DNA from: G963663735 sp963663735
GTDB lineage: Bacteria; Acidobacteriota; UBA6911; RPQK01; JAPXNP01
Assembly: GCA_963663735.2 (NCBI GenBank)
Contig: CAXXHN010000001.1
Span: forward strand, 1,054,001 to 1,118,000
DNA: 64,000 nucleotides
Direction of reading: 5' to 3'
Position 1 is the stretch's first letter. Each line of letters opens with the position of its first letter. Below the pieces are notes generated by a model. It worked only from the letters and a program-made list of their open reading frames with translations. It was not told where the DNA came from and did no database searches. This document shows positions 53,927 to 63,005 of the stretch, piece after piece. Made by a program: the position numbers and the translations under genes.

Positions 53927-56140
53927 CTAAAAAGGCAGAACGTAGGTCAGCTTCAGGGTTATTGCCCTGTCGATAACCTGGCTGTCAGAGATGTCCCGCC
54001 TTTCGTTATAAACAAGATAAATGTCGCTCAGGGGTTTGTACATGAAATTAAACCGGATGTTGCTCAGAATCTCGTCTTCATCGCTGTTATATTGTATAAG
54101 CGCATTGAGGAACATCCGGTTGGAAAAAGAATAGTTGATTTTGGTACCTACGAGGTCCACAGTGAAGTCACCCTCCGGAAGGATCACCGCGTTACGTTCC
54201 GCTTTCATTTCAACACCGAACTTATAAGTAGGATGAAAACGCAGACCTAATTGATACCTGTCCCTGTCTCCGCTCCAGAAGCCGCCGGTTTTATACATTC
54301 CCGTCAAACCAAACATTCTGCTCTGGTCGGATTCATAGAAAAGTGTGTATTCGTTCCAGGAGTAGTCCCCCAACCCGAGGATGATGTCATCCCTGATATC
54401 AAATGTTTCATACAGGTGTTCAAAATCAGACTCCACGTCCAGAAAAATTACGCTGCTGTCATCCAGAGTGGTCCTCAGGGTCAAATTTGTCTTGCGGGAC
54501 TCCAGGCCTCCATCAATGTTGGTTATATATTCCATGGATGCGCTTGGATTTATTTCACGTATCCTGGGAATGCTCCCGTTAGGCCTGGGGGTGACTCCGA
54601 ATAACCCAATTGTTTTGTGCATCCCGGCCCTGGGAACAAATCCTACTTCAGGCTCAAAATACTCCCCGATCAGGGTGTGGCCGGCCCTTAGATCCCAGAA
54701 TTCATCTTTCCAGGCTGCATGTACACTTCCCGCGTAATCATCATCAGTACCCCCTTCAGATTCCGTTTTCAGGGCATAGGCGTTGATATTCAAATTGGTA
54801 TAAAAATTCAGGTTGCTGTCAAATCCGTAGGTACGGTTGAATTCAGGACCGCCCACTTCTTTGTTAACGATGATGGCTCCTATATCGGACTTGGCAAGGA
54901 AATCCCTCTTCATCCTGATGACAGAAAAGTTTGTACTCGGAATAAATTCAGAAACCTCATCATCCTCTTCCGGGTCAGTCCACATTTCATCGGTCTGCAT
55001 CGACATTATTCCGATAGAGTATTTTCCCGCTCTTCCAGTCAGCCTGGCACCCCCGAGGGTCGGGACCAGTTCCCCGTCATCGGTCAAACCTATACGCCTG
55101 CTGAAAAAAGGAAGCAATTCCGGACTCCTCATCCTTTCCACCTTGGGGCCCCAGGAAAACACTCCATCGTTTTCCAGGAAAAAATCCCGCTTTTCCGGAA
55201 AATACAGACTGAACCGGGTCAGGTTTGCCTGAACATCATCCACTTCCACCTGGGAAAAATCGGTGTTCAGGGTGGCATCAAAAACCAGCTGGGAAGTGAC
55301 CGCCCACTTAAACACCTCAACTCCTGTTTCAGGCTGAAAATCCCAGTCATCCCGTTCTCTCCTGAGAAGAGGGGCTGAAATAAAAGGTTTCAAATAAAGA
55401 TTCTTCCTTTGCTGAATGCCCTTCAATCCCTTAAGGGTACCAGCCGCTGAAACACGGCTCGTGAAGTAAGGAGGAGGAATCGGGGACCAGTAGGAGTCTT
55501 CACTTTTCCTGCGGACTCTTCTTTCAAAATTAATGCCCCATTCCTGAATCTCAGCCTTGGTAAAACGCAGGGTTTTAAAAGGAATCGCGAATTCAAGATG
55601 CCATCCGGTATCATCAATAGTGGTTTGGCTGTACCAGATTCCGTTCCAGTTTTTATTCATCAGGTCTCCGTCCTTGGTGGACTGGAGATCAAAACGGCCC
55701 CCGGCGGGATTGGTTACGAACAGGAACCCATTCCGGTCATCATTGTAGGTATCCAGTGCGACCTTAAAACCGTCACTGTTCCTGACTTCGAAATCTTTGG
55801 TGATGTCATTGACAACAATACCTTTCCGCCCGGCGGAGTCCCAGCAATGCGCACCAATATATAGGGTTTCGTCGTTATAGATAATTCTAACTTCAGTTTT
55901 TTCTGAAGCGGGGGCACCTGTATCGGGAAGCTTCTGTATGAAATCCGAGACAGGCCGGGCCAGCTCCCAGGCCTCTTCATCCAGCACACCATCCAGGGTG
56001 ATCTCCCCTTTAAAATAGACTGCCGTCATTTCCCGGCTCTGCTGGATACTTTTCCAGTCGATATCAGCTCCGCATAAAAACCCAAAAAATGAAAAAGTAA
56101 CCAGGCTTCCGGCCCAGAGTACAATTGCTTTTGTCACCAT
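53927..56140 (-). CDS. DUF5916/CBM9-like outer-membrane protein, copy 3
   Basis: 737 residues. Signal peptide (to about residue 25, GFLCGAD), then IDWKSIQQSREMTAVYFKGE, the CBM9-like domain with LDGVLDEEAWELARP and YIGAHCWDSAG, and DUF5916 with LYFPEKRDFFLENDGVFSWG, ending in TYVLPF. It is the most upstream copy and its start faces the S9 peptidase gene across 474 bases. The family is common in Bacteroidota and Acidobacteriota-type genomes and has no established function; a role in binding or importing oligomers at the cell surface is inferred from domain content. Confidence 0.9.
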   Translation of the reverse strand: MVTKAIVLWAGSLVTFSFFGFLCGADIDWKSIQQSREMTAVYFKGEITLDGVLDEEAWELARPVSDFIQKLPDTGAPASEKTEVRIIYNDETLYIGAHCWDSAGRKGIVVNDITKDFEVRNSDGFKVALDTYNDDRNGFLFVTNPAGGRFDLQSTKDGDLMNKNWNGIWYSQTTIDDTGWHLEFAIPFKTLRFTKAEIQEWGINFERRVRRKSEDSYWSPIPPPYFTSRVSAAGTLKGLKGIQQRKNLYLKPFISAPLLRRERDDWDFQPETGVEVFKWAVTSQLVFDATLNTDFSQVEVDDVQANLTRFSLYFPEKRDFFLENDGVFSWGPKVERMRSPELLPFFSRRIGLTDDGELVPTLGGARLTGRAGKYSIGIMSMQTDEMWTDPEEDDEVSEFIPSTNFSVIRMKRDFLAKSDIGAIIVNKEVGGPEFNRTYGFDSNLNFYTNLNINAYALKTESEGGTDDDYAGSVHAAWKDEFWDLRAGHTLIGEYFEPEVGFVPRAGMHKTIGLFGVTPRPNGSIPRIREINPSASMEYITNIDGGLESRKTNLTLRTTLDDSSVIFLDVESDFEHLYETFDIRDDIILGLGDYSWNEYTLFYESDQSRMFGLTGMYKTGGFWSGDRDRYQLGLRFHPTYKFGVEMKAERNAVILPEGDFTVDLVGTKINYSFSNRMFLNALIQYNSDEDEILSNIRFNFMYKPLSDIYLVYNERRDISDSQVIDRAITLKLTYVLPF

Positions 56141-56614
56141 GAATTGTTCTATAATTTCTCAGATAACTGTTTTCGTAATTATAACCTCTCCTGTTGCCAT
56201 GGCTGAATCCAGGGGCTCATCCATTACCGGCTAACCTCTCAAAAAAAACAGGGAACAGCTCCCCGGATAATAACTGTTCCAGACTATACTGATAAACAGC
56301 CGGTTTTTTGAATCCAGAAGCTTCCTGGCGCAAAAAAATATGTTAATAAACAAGCCATAAATTATCCGATAAGTTCTTCCTTATCTTTGGATAAATGTCA
56401 GCCCGTTTTTCATGAACTTCTATTTTCTCTAACTTAGGCGCCCCAAATGGATAATTGGTTCCATTGCAAAAGAATATTCATGGTAAAAAAAGCGTATCTC
56501 TGCAAGATTTGCTGTTCCCTGCTTGAGAAAAGTGTTATTCCCGGCTATCCTGATCACATTGATAGTGCTTCAACTTCAATAAAACACCATGCCGGAAATT
56601 TGTGGAGAAAATCA
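56141..56614. other. Divergent intergenic region between DUF5916 copy 3 and S9 peptidase
   Basis: 474 bases, AT-rich in the middle. It contains an imperfect inverted repeat (TTATCC at 56362-56367 with GGATAA at 56389-56394, plus ATAAG/CTTAT inside) that may be an operator. A reading frame starting at 56447 is an N-terminal extension of the S9 gene in the same frame, but is less likely to be translated than the ATG at 56615. Confidence 0.5.
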
Positions 56615-58666
56615 ATGCGAATACACCTTAACCCATATTTGATTATTTTTTTAACATTCGCTTTTCTGAGTCCCCCGGCCCTGGGCCAGCCCACGCTTCA
56701 TCCATTTGATGTCAATGACCTGGTAACCCTTAAGAGGCTCAGTGATCCAGCCATCTCACCTTCCGGCTCACAGATTGTCTTTTCCCTCAGGGAAACAAAC
56801 CTTGAAGACAATCGGGGATTCAGCAACCTCTGGCTTACCGGTTCAAGTGGTGGAGAACTGAAGCAGCTGACCAATAACCCGGCTTCAGATTTCAATCCCC
56901 GCTGGTCTCCTGAAGGAGAATCCATTTACTTCCTTTCCACCAGGTCTGGAACCTCCCAGGTGTGGAGAATTTCCAGAAACGGCGGAGAGGCTGAAAAGGT
57001 AACCGACTTTCCCCTGGATCTGGGTGGTTTGGAAGTATCTCCAAACGGAAAAACCCTGCTTGTATCCATGAAGGTTTTTCCCGGAAAAAGTCCTGAAGAA
57101 ACTTCGAAAAAACTGGAAGAGAGAAACACAGGGAAGCACTCCGGGAGATTATATGAAAACATGTTTGTACGTCACTGGGATTCCTGGGAAGACGGCAGGC
57201 GCTCTCACTTGTTCGCCGTACCGGCAGCCAGCCCTGAGAAGTGCCTGGACCTGATGTCCGGAATGGATGCGGACACCCCATCCCAGCCATTTGGCGGCTT
57301 TGAGGAGATAGATTTTTCCCCCGACTCAAAATTTGTGGTGTTCAGCGCCCGGAATGTGGGACATCGCGAGGCCTGGTCAACCAATTTTGACCTTTACCAG
57401 GTGCCCGTGGATGGGTCCACTTCTCCCCGCTGCCTGACTGTCGACAATCCGGCCTGGGACACTTCCCCTGCCTTTTCACCGGATGGCGAAACCCTGGCTT
57501 ACCTGGCGATGCAGAGGCCCGGATTCGAAGCTGACCGTTACCAGATTGTCCTGATGGGCACCCGTACTGGAAGAAAAAGAATATTGGCTGAAGATTGGGA
57601 CAGGTCACCGGGGACCCTTACCTGGAGCCCTGACTCCAAAGCCCTGTATACCTCTGCCCCCAACATCGGACAGAATTCAATTTTTGCCATCAACGTAATT
57701 AATGGAGAAACCAGGGTTGTAATTGAGCAGGGCTCTAACAGTCTGGTAACCCTGAAAGGAGGAAAACTTTACTACGTGTCTGACAACCTCAAATCTCCGG
57801 CTGATATTTTCTCGGCCGCGACTGATGGTTCCGATATCCGACAACTGACTTCTGTCAATGCCGAATCACTGGAAAATATTGCCATGGGTGATTTTGAGCA
57901 GTTCTCTTTCCAGGGATGGAATGAGGAAGAGGTCTGGTGTTATGTTGTTAAACCCGCAAATTTTGATGTGAATAAAAAATACCCGGTGGCTTTACTAATT
58001 CATGGCGGTCCCCAGGGTTCTTTCGGCAATCATTTCCACTACCGCTGGAATCCCCAGGCCTACGCGGGCGCCGGATACGCGGTAGTAATGGTGGATTTTC
58101 ATGGTTCAACCGGATATGGACAGGCATTCACCGATTCCATCAGTCAGGACTGGGGGGGCAAGCCGCTTGAAGACCTGCAAAAAGGCCTGGCCGCCGCACT
58201 GGAACGTTATTCCTGGATGGATGGTGAAAAGGTTGGCGCCCTGGGAGCTTCCTATGGCGGGTACATGATCAACTGGATTGAGGGAAACTGGCCGGACCGG
58301 TTCAAATGCCTGGTTAACCATGACGGGGTTTTCGACATGCGCCCCATGTATTACGGAACTGACGAACTGTGGTTCCCTGAATGGGAACAGGGCGGACCCT
58401 ACTGGATGAATCCCGAACAGCACGAAAAACATAATCCGGCCCTTTTTATATCAAAGTGGAAGACCCCGATGCTGGTCATTCAGGGACAGCTTGATTACAG
58501 GATTCCGGTGGAACAGGGCCTTTCGACTTTCACAGCACTGCAGCGGAGGGAGATTCCCAGCAAACTGCTCTATTTCCCCGACGAAAATCACTGGGTACTT
58601 AAACCCGGAAACAGTATACAGTGGCATGAAACCGTCCTGGGATGGCTGGATCAGTGGCTCAAATAA
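56615..58666 (+). CDS. Secreted S9-family (prolyl oligopeptidase/DPP-type) serine peptidase
   Basis: About 683 residues starting MRIHLNPYLIIFLTFAFLS, a signal peptide, after GGAG eight bases upstream. An N-terminal beta-propeller (about 25-400; repeated SPDSKxVVF, WSPEGESIYFLSTRSG-like blades) precedes the alpha/beta hydrolase domain. The triad is Ser546 in GASYGGYMI, Asp627 in LDYRIPVEQG and His659 in DENHWVL. It would cleave peptides after X-Pro or related dipeptides in the periplasm or outside. It is divergent from the DUF5916 cluster and may work with it in peptide scavenging (inference). Confidence 0.9.
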   Translation: MRIHLNPYLIIFLTFAFLSPPALGQPTLHPFDVNDLVTLKRLSDPAISPSGSQIVFSLRETNLEDNRGFSNLWLTGSSGGELKQLTNNPASDFNPRWSPEGESIYFLSTRSGTSQVWRISRNGGEAEKVTDFPLDLGGLEVSPNGKTLLVSMKVFPGKSPEETSKKLEERNTGKHSGRLYENMFVRHWDSWEDGRRSHLFAVPAASPEKCLDLMSGMDADTPSQPFGGFEEIDFSPDSKFVVFSARNVGHREAWSTNFDLYQVPVDGSTSPRCLTVDNPAWDTSPAFSPDGETLAYLAMQRPGFEADRYQIVLMGTRTGRKRILAEDWDRSPGTLTWSPDSKALYTSAPNIGQNSIFAINVINGETRVVIEQGSNSLVTLKGGKLYYVSDNLKSPADIFSAATDGSDIRQLTSVNAESLENIAMGDFEQFSFQGWNEEEVWCYVVKPANFDVNKKYPVALLIHGGPQGSFGNHFHYRWNPQAYAGAGYAVVMVDFHGSTGYGQAFTDSISQDWGGKPLEDLQKGLAAALERYSWMDGEKVGALGASYGGYMINWIEGNWPDRFKCLVNHDGVFDMRPMYYGTDELWFPEWEQGGPYWMNPEQHEKHNPALFISKWKTPMLVIQGQLDYRIPVEQGLSTFTALQRREIPSKLLYFPDENHWVLKPGNSIQWHETVLGWLDQWLK

Positions 58667-58668
58667 TT

Positions 58669-58741
58669 GACGATTGCAGATTGACGATTTTGGTATAAGC
58701 TTCCGGCTTATGGAGAAAGTAGCTGGAGCAGTCTGCTCCAG
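58669..58741. repeat. Short direct and inverted repeats at the left edge of the AT-rich island
   Basis: Two copies of ATTGACGATT-like sequence occur just after the S9 stop, then ATAAGC-TTCCG-GCTTAT (58695-58711) and an 8-bp palindromic hairpin CTGGAGCA-GTC-TGCTCCAG (58723-58741). They mark the junction between ordinary GC DNA and the AT-rich island. Confidence 0.6.
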
Positions 58742-58839
58742 CGTGCCAAAGGCCCGTAGCTAGTGTTAACGTTTATTAAGGACAGGTTGAGCTGATTACG
58801 ATCGTTTTCTGGGCAGGCCAAATTTCTAATTGGCAAGCA

Positions 58840-61668
58840 TCAATTCTTCGAATAATTGATAATATCATCTAGCCATTTCAGTGGGCTTTCCGAACCCTTT
58901 TTAAAATACAGGCTAACAGTGTCCTTTGCTGCCCTTTTGCCATCTGGCCCTTTAGACAATAGGTTGGTGAGTAGTTTCCTAATTGCTTCCTCGGGATAGT
59001 CAGGAACGCACCCCTGTAACATTGCTTGCCATACCTCATTTGCTTCAAAAGGCTGTTCTTCGCTTATTCTCGCTAAGTTTTCAAGTAGATCATATGAGTT
59101 ATAAAATTCTTCAGCAAAAGGGGCGATTGGCCGCAATAAATTCATGCTTTCGCTGTCAAGCTCCTTAACAAAAACAGCCCATGTACAGAGGCTAGAAGCC
59201 AGTTCCCTGCTTTCTTTTCGCGATGGGTCAATAAATTTGAGCAGTTTGGGCCAAAGCTCGTAGACCTTTCGTGTAAGCTTATCGTCATCTTCTTTCTGAA
59301 GAGTCCTAATGAACCAAATCAATTGCGATAACTCCTCGAAAACAGCCCGATCTAAAAAAATTTGAATTAAGCTATCCTCATCGCCTAGTGACTCAAAGTC
59401 TTTGATATACCCAACGACAATGTGTTGGATAACTTCTTCTTCGACATTACTTTTAATGTCTTCAATATCCAAGACACGTACGAAATCACCATGTTCTTTT
59501 AGAAAGCCGTAGATTTCTCTATCAACTCTGTTTACGTAAGAATATCCCTGCATTGCGCATAACCATTTCAGATGATTTGACTGATCAAAAATTCTAGACA
59601 GATTTTTGAGTACCCAATGTCTCGACATATAGAAAAAATTTGGTAAGTAATTTGCAACTAATGTCGTGAATTCGTACTCCCTTTTCTCTGAACTTTCTTC
59701 ACGTTCAAGCTCTGCGTTGAAATAGCCACAGTAATGTTCCCATGCTTTATCGTGATTCCCGTCATTACTACGATCCTCAAGACGGCAGTCACTCAATGTT
59801 AAGAAAATTAGTGCCTCGATGCACTGCCCACGTGGACTATTGATAGAAACTGATACCGCATCATCATCAGGCGAAAATTCTACGCCCTCCTCTTTTTCCA
59901 GAAGTACCTGTAGGGAAGCTTCAACACGATCATGGAATTTCGCTGGAAGAGCGTGATCATCTGATCTGACACCTGCCCCCAAAAAACGCGCAAGGGCACT
60001 CACAATCCAATAGCGATTCGCTACAAAACTATCACGTTGTTTTGCATTCTCCGGGTCCCAAAATCGTTTCTTCCCTATAACCTTGGAAACGAAATTCAGA
60101 AGAAAATTCCATAGATGCTCCCATGGGAGATTTGCTTTTTCATTCCAAAGCTCGCTGTAAGCAACAATGATTGAATGAACGTAGGCTAAGTCTAAACCAG
60201 AGAAGGAGTCAAGATTGTCTGAATATTTCAGAGGAGAATTCTTAAACACCCGTTTTACTGTCTCTGACAGACCTTTAATACCCGATTCTCTCGGGCCCCC
60301 TTCAGCACGATAATCATTCAGTGTTTTAACTAAATCAGCTGCAGACATTGCTATCAGTTCTTCTACTAAATATGGTGACTTTTGTCCATCTTCTAAGGAC
60401 CCGATGAAACTGGTAAAATCTGGATGATCAGGCTCAGCCCCCGCAGTTCTAATGGCTTCTTGATAACTGTCAGCTTCTTCCTTTCCTAAATCCTTTATTG
60501 CAGCCAGCCATGTAGCCCTTTCATAGGCAGTCGCACAATTCATTAAAACGCCTTCATCCACTGATAAATCTAGAGACTGAATAGCTGCCAATACTCTATT
60601 TTTTTGTTCTTTAGTAAAATTGTTGTAGTTTTGATGTAAGAAATGCCAAATTTCATGCCTATATTTATCCTGCAAAAAATCAACATTAATAATCTTATCT
60701 GCAGAAACCAAGTACTTATCGAAGTTTTGACCGATACAATAGATAGCAACTCGCACTATGGTTTGGTATCGACTCTTGAGAAGATCCTCAAGGTATTCAC
60801 ATGCCTCTTTAGAATTTTCGTTTATATAGCTACAAAGTGTGTCTCGATAGATTTCAATAAGGATGTTCTCTGTATTACGCCTGTGCTTATTTTGCTCATG
60901 TTCTTCGACAGCAGGTTGCCAGAATGTAGACCAAGTATCATTTTGTAGCTTGTCGAAAACCTCTTCAAGCCTAGACTGAAATACCATAACTCCTTTTTTA
61001 CCTAGATAACGTCCAATTGAGCAGGCACTCTTTTTCTTTACTTTGTTTGCTGTATAATAATTGAATCTGAGTTGTGCCTTCTTACTAGCTCTTCCAGCGT
61101 TATTTTCATCGACATAGACCACCTCATACAGAATCTCAAGCAATCTATAGGAAATCTTAAGTGAAGGCTCATCAGCCTTTTCAATAATTTCCGGAAGCCA
61201 CATACTTCCAATAATTTCACTGACAAGTCCATGCTCATACTTATCTTTTAACCAGTAATCAACGACTTCAAGATACTCTAAAGTTAAAAACCTGATGGGA
61301 ATATGGATCAATATTTCAGCAAACTGTCTCCACACAAGATAATTACTGAAACCCTTATCCTTAGCATAGTTTGTAGCGTTTTCAATAATCTTTAGAAATA
61401 AGGGTGCATATTCATCTGCATCCTCTTTATCGAACTTCTGAGCTACATTCACCAGGTAGGCTATTGCTTCCCAATTTGGTACGGTAATGTATCCTTCCTC
61501 TTTTGACGGAACCGGCGCTGGAATATTCTTGTCATCGAAATATCCTGCTTGATATAACGAATCAAACCACTTAAATCCTTTGATTTTTCTAAAAAATCGC
61601 GCACGAAGCTCAGGTTTCGCAGCAACACGTCCCAGTAAATCTTTCTCTTTAGTGGTTAATCCATTCAT
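58840..61668 (-). CDS. Large helical protein partnered with SIR2-like protein (candidate defence system)
   Basis: 942 residues, AT-rich, no signal peptide and no clear catalytic motif seen. It is strongly alpha-helical, with many acidic and aromatic helix repeats and a short NSPRGQCIEALIFL segment near 620, which resembles segments of DUF4020-type or HEAT-like proteins found with SIR2 defence genes (weak recognition). Its start overlaps the end of the SIR2-like gene by four bases, so both are translated together. A scaffold or sensor role is inferred, not shown. Codon and base composition differ from the neighbours, fitting horizontal gain. Confidence 0.72.
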   Translation of the reverse strand: MNGLTTKEKDLLGRVAAKPELRARFFRKIKGFKWFDSLYQAGYFDDKNIPAPVPSKEEGYITVPNWEAIAYLVNVAQKFDKEDADEYAPLFLKIIENATNYAKDKGFSNYLVWRQFAEILIHIPIRFLTLEYLEVVDYWLKDKYEHGLVSEIIGSMWLPEIIEKADEPSLKISYRLLEILYEVVYVDENNAGRASKKAQLRFNYYTANKVKKKSACSIGRYLGKKGVMVFQSRLEEVFDKLQNDTWSTFWQPAVEEHEQNKHRRNTENILIEIYRDTLCSYINENSKEACEYLEDLLKSRYQTIVRVAIYCIGQNFDKYLVSADKIINVDFLQDKYRHEIWHFLHQNYNNFTKEQKNRVLAAIQSLDLSVDEGVLMNCATAYERATWLAAIKDLGKEEADSYQEAIRTAGAEPDHPDFTSFIGSLEDGQKSPYLVEELIAMSAADLVKTLNDYRAEGGPRESGIKGLSETVKRVFKNSPLKYSDNLDSFSGLDLAYVHSIIVAYSELWNEKANLPWEHLWNFLLNFVSKVIGKKRFWDPENAKQRDSFVANRYWIVSALARFLGAGVRSDDHALPAKFHDRVEASLQVLLEKEEGVEFSPDDDAVSVSINSPRGQCIEALIFLTLSDCRLEDRSNDGNHDKAWEHYCGYFNAELEREESSEKREYEFTTLVANYLPNFFYMSRHWVLKNLSRIFDQSNHLKWLCAMQGYSYVNRVDREIYGFLKEHGDFVRVLDIEDIKSNVEEEVIQHIVVGYIKDFESLGDEDSLIQIFLDRAVFEELSQLIWFIRTLQKEDDDKLTRKVYELWPKLLKFIDPSRKESRELASSLCTWAVFVKELDSESMNLLRPIAPFAEEFYNSYDLLENLARISEEQPFEANEVWQAMLQGCVPDYPEEAIRKLLTNLLSKGPDGKRAAKDTVSLYFKKGSESPLKWLDDIINYSKN

Positions 61669-62600
61669 CCGAGCACCTCATCCATGAACTCAACATCCTC
61701 TACTAAAGATGGCTCACGAATTTCAATCTGAGAGACCCATTCCTTAATCGTGGTTTGCAGTCCTAAATAGTCTTCATGATCCCGAACGAAACCAAGTAAG
61801 TAAACTCCAAAGGATCTCTCGTAATAGTTGTACAGGCTCTCGTAAAGAAAAGATTGACTACGAAAAAAGCCCTGTAAAGAAAAACGTCTCCTTTGACTTC
61901 TGGTCTCTTCGGTCTTATTGGCCCCTCCCCAACGCAGTATGTGCTCCAGGATTTCCAATTCTTCGAGGCCGTAGCCAAGGAAAACAACTATTTTTTTCTT
62001 AAACAATTGCTCTAAAAACTCTTTGACATTGTCATCGTCGTAATGCTCTAGGTAATCCTTTGTGGTTACAATCATAGTTTCAGGCTTGCTAACGCAGCCA
62101 TGCAAATGCACTACAGTACCCGGTTCATTCAGTAACCGAGCAAAAAACTTTCCCCGTTCAGCAACACGTATTGTCTGAACCGATGTTTCTGAGCCATCGC
62201 CCTTTTTAAAAAATCTAGGGGATAGAAGTTCATCGTAGTTTGTTGTGACACATGGACACCCTATATCATTGATAGCTTTATAAACGCTGTTGCCCTCTTC
62301 TTTTTTTGGCATATGCTTGCAAAGATTGAGTTCGTAGTTATTTTGCTCAGCAATTAGCTTAGCAATTGAAAGTTGTTTTTTTGCATCTAGAGTGTGCAGT
62401 TGCTCAATTTTGGAATAGTTAAGCAATGATTCTTCTCTCAAATCTTCGAGAGCGAGTTTCGCCAATTCCTGCCAAGAAGGCAACTCTAATAACTGAGAGG
62501 CGCCTGCACCAACGAACAGAATCAAATTTCCGTCCAGGCCCGCTTGAAAAACTTCTTCTGGAAGAGGAATCTTTTCTCGAAGTTCAGGAATTTTGCTCAT
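61665..62600 (-). CDS. SIR2-like (SIR2_2) NAD-hydrolase-type defence protein
   Basis: 311 residues with a SIR2-type Rossmann fold: LFVGAGASQ (near 28-36), the nicotinamide-site VTTNYDELL (Asn121), VVHLHGCVSKPE (His165/His167), and FLGYGLEELE (207-216). The C-terminal third, FFRSQSFLYESLYNYYERSFGVYLLGF-type (cited in part), is common in SIR2_2 proteins. The Asn and His expected for NAD cleavage are present. SIR2 domains of this kind deplete NAD upon phage infection in several defence systems. AAGGAAAG precedes the ATG by about eight bases. Together with the downstream 942-residue gene it forms a two-gene unit. Confidence 0.85.
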   Translation of the reverse strand: MSKIPELREKIPLPEEVFQAGLDGNLILFVGAGASQLLELPSWQELAKLALEDLREESLLNYSKIEQLHTLDAKKQLSIAKLIAEQNNYELNLCKHMPKKEEGNSVYKAINDIGCPCVTTNYDELLSPRFFKKGDGSETSVQTIRVAERGKFFARLLNEPGTVVHLHGCVSKPETMIVTTKDYLEHYDDDNVKEFLEQLFKKKIVVFLGYGLEELEILEHILRWGGANKTEETRSQRRRFSLQGFFRSQSFLYESLYNYYERSFGVYLLGFVRDHEDYLGLQTTIKEWVSQIEIREPSLVEDVEFMDEVLG

Positions 62601-62634
62601 AATAATTACTTTCCTTGAACATAATATGGAGTTG

Positions 62635-62646
62635 ATTCAATTGAAT
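62635..62646. promoter_or_regulatory. 12-bp palindrome upstream of the SIR2-like gene, possible operator
   Basis: ATTCAATTGAAT, perfect palindrome, 35-46 bases before the start codon at 62600. In so AT-rich a stretch a chance match is possible. Confidence 0.3.
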
Positions 62647-62919
62647 AATTATTGATATTTTGTTCTCCTAAAAACTGATTACTCTATAGCAATTAATTCC
62701 ACAAAAAAACATTACAGTTAACGTTGGACCGAAAACCAAGTTTGATTGTTCACTGTATTAACCTTCGGATTATGATAGATGATCTATTTGAATATCGTAA
62801 AACCCTTTAATACATAAACTTAAATCTAATTTAACAACTGCAATCTGACGTTAAATTTCTGTGTAAAAACAACAGCTTGAAATTGATCGTCTTTGATCAC
62901 TGAATTTTCCTCAAAGACA

Positions 62920-62953
62920 AAAAGATCCCAGAGGCAATCAGCAAATTGCCTCT
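62920..62953 (-). terminator. Intrinsic terminator after the URO-D-like gene
   Basis: A 9-bp perfect stem AGAGGCAAT / ATTGCCTCT (62930-62938 and 62945-62953) with a 6-base loop. Read on the minus strand it is followed by GGGATCTTTTTG, giving a T-run. It lies about 50 bases after the URO-D-like stop codon. Confidence 0.7.
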
Positions 62954-63005
62954 ACCCGGAACTGTTGGATGTCCAGGGCTGTCGGGTGATGAAATGCCTG
63001 CGGCC

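Larger units (their letters stand above)
62601..63005. other. AT-rich intergenic region between SIR2 operon and URO-D-like gene
   Basis: 405 bases. It holds the promoter region of the SIR2 operon, with a perfect 12-bp palindrome ATTCAATTGAAT at 62635-62646 just before its ribosome-binding site, and the terminator of the URO-D-like gene near 62930. Otherwise featureless. Confidence 0.5.

Noticed and set aside
58765..62725. GTTAACGTT on both sides of the SIR2 island as a target-site duplication
   Set aside because: A 9-bp match is expected by chance between two such AT-rich flanks; no transposase is present.
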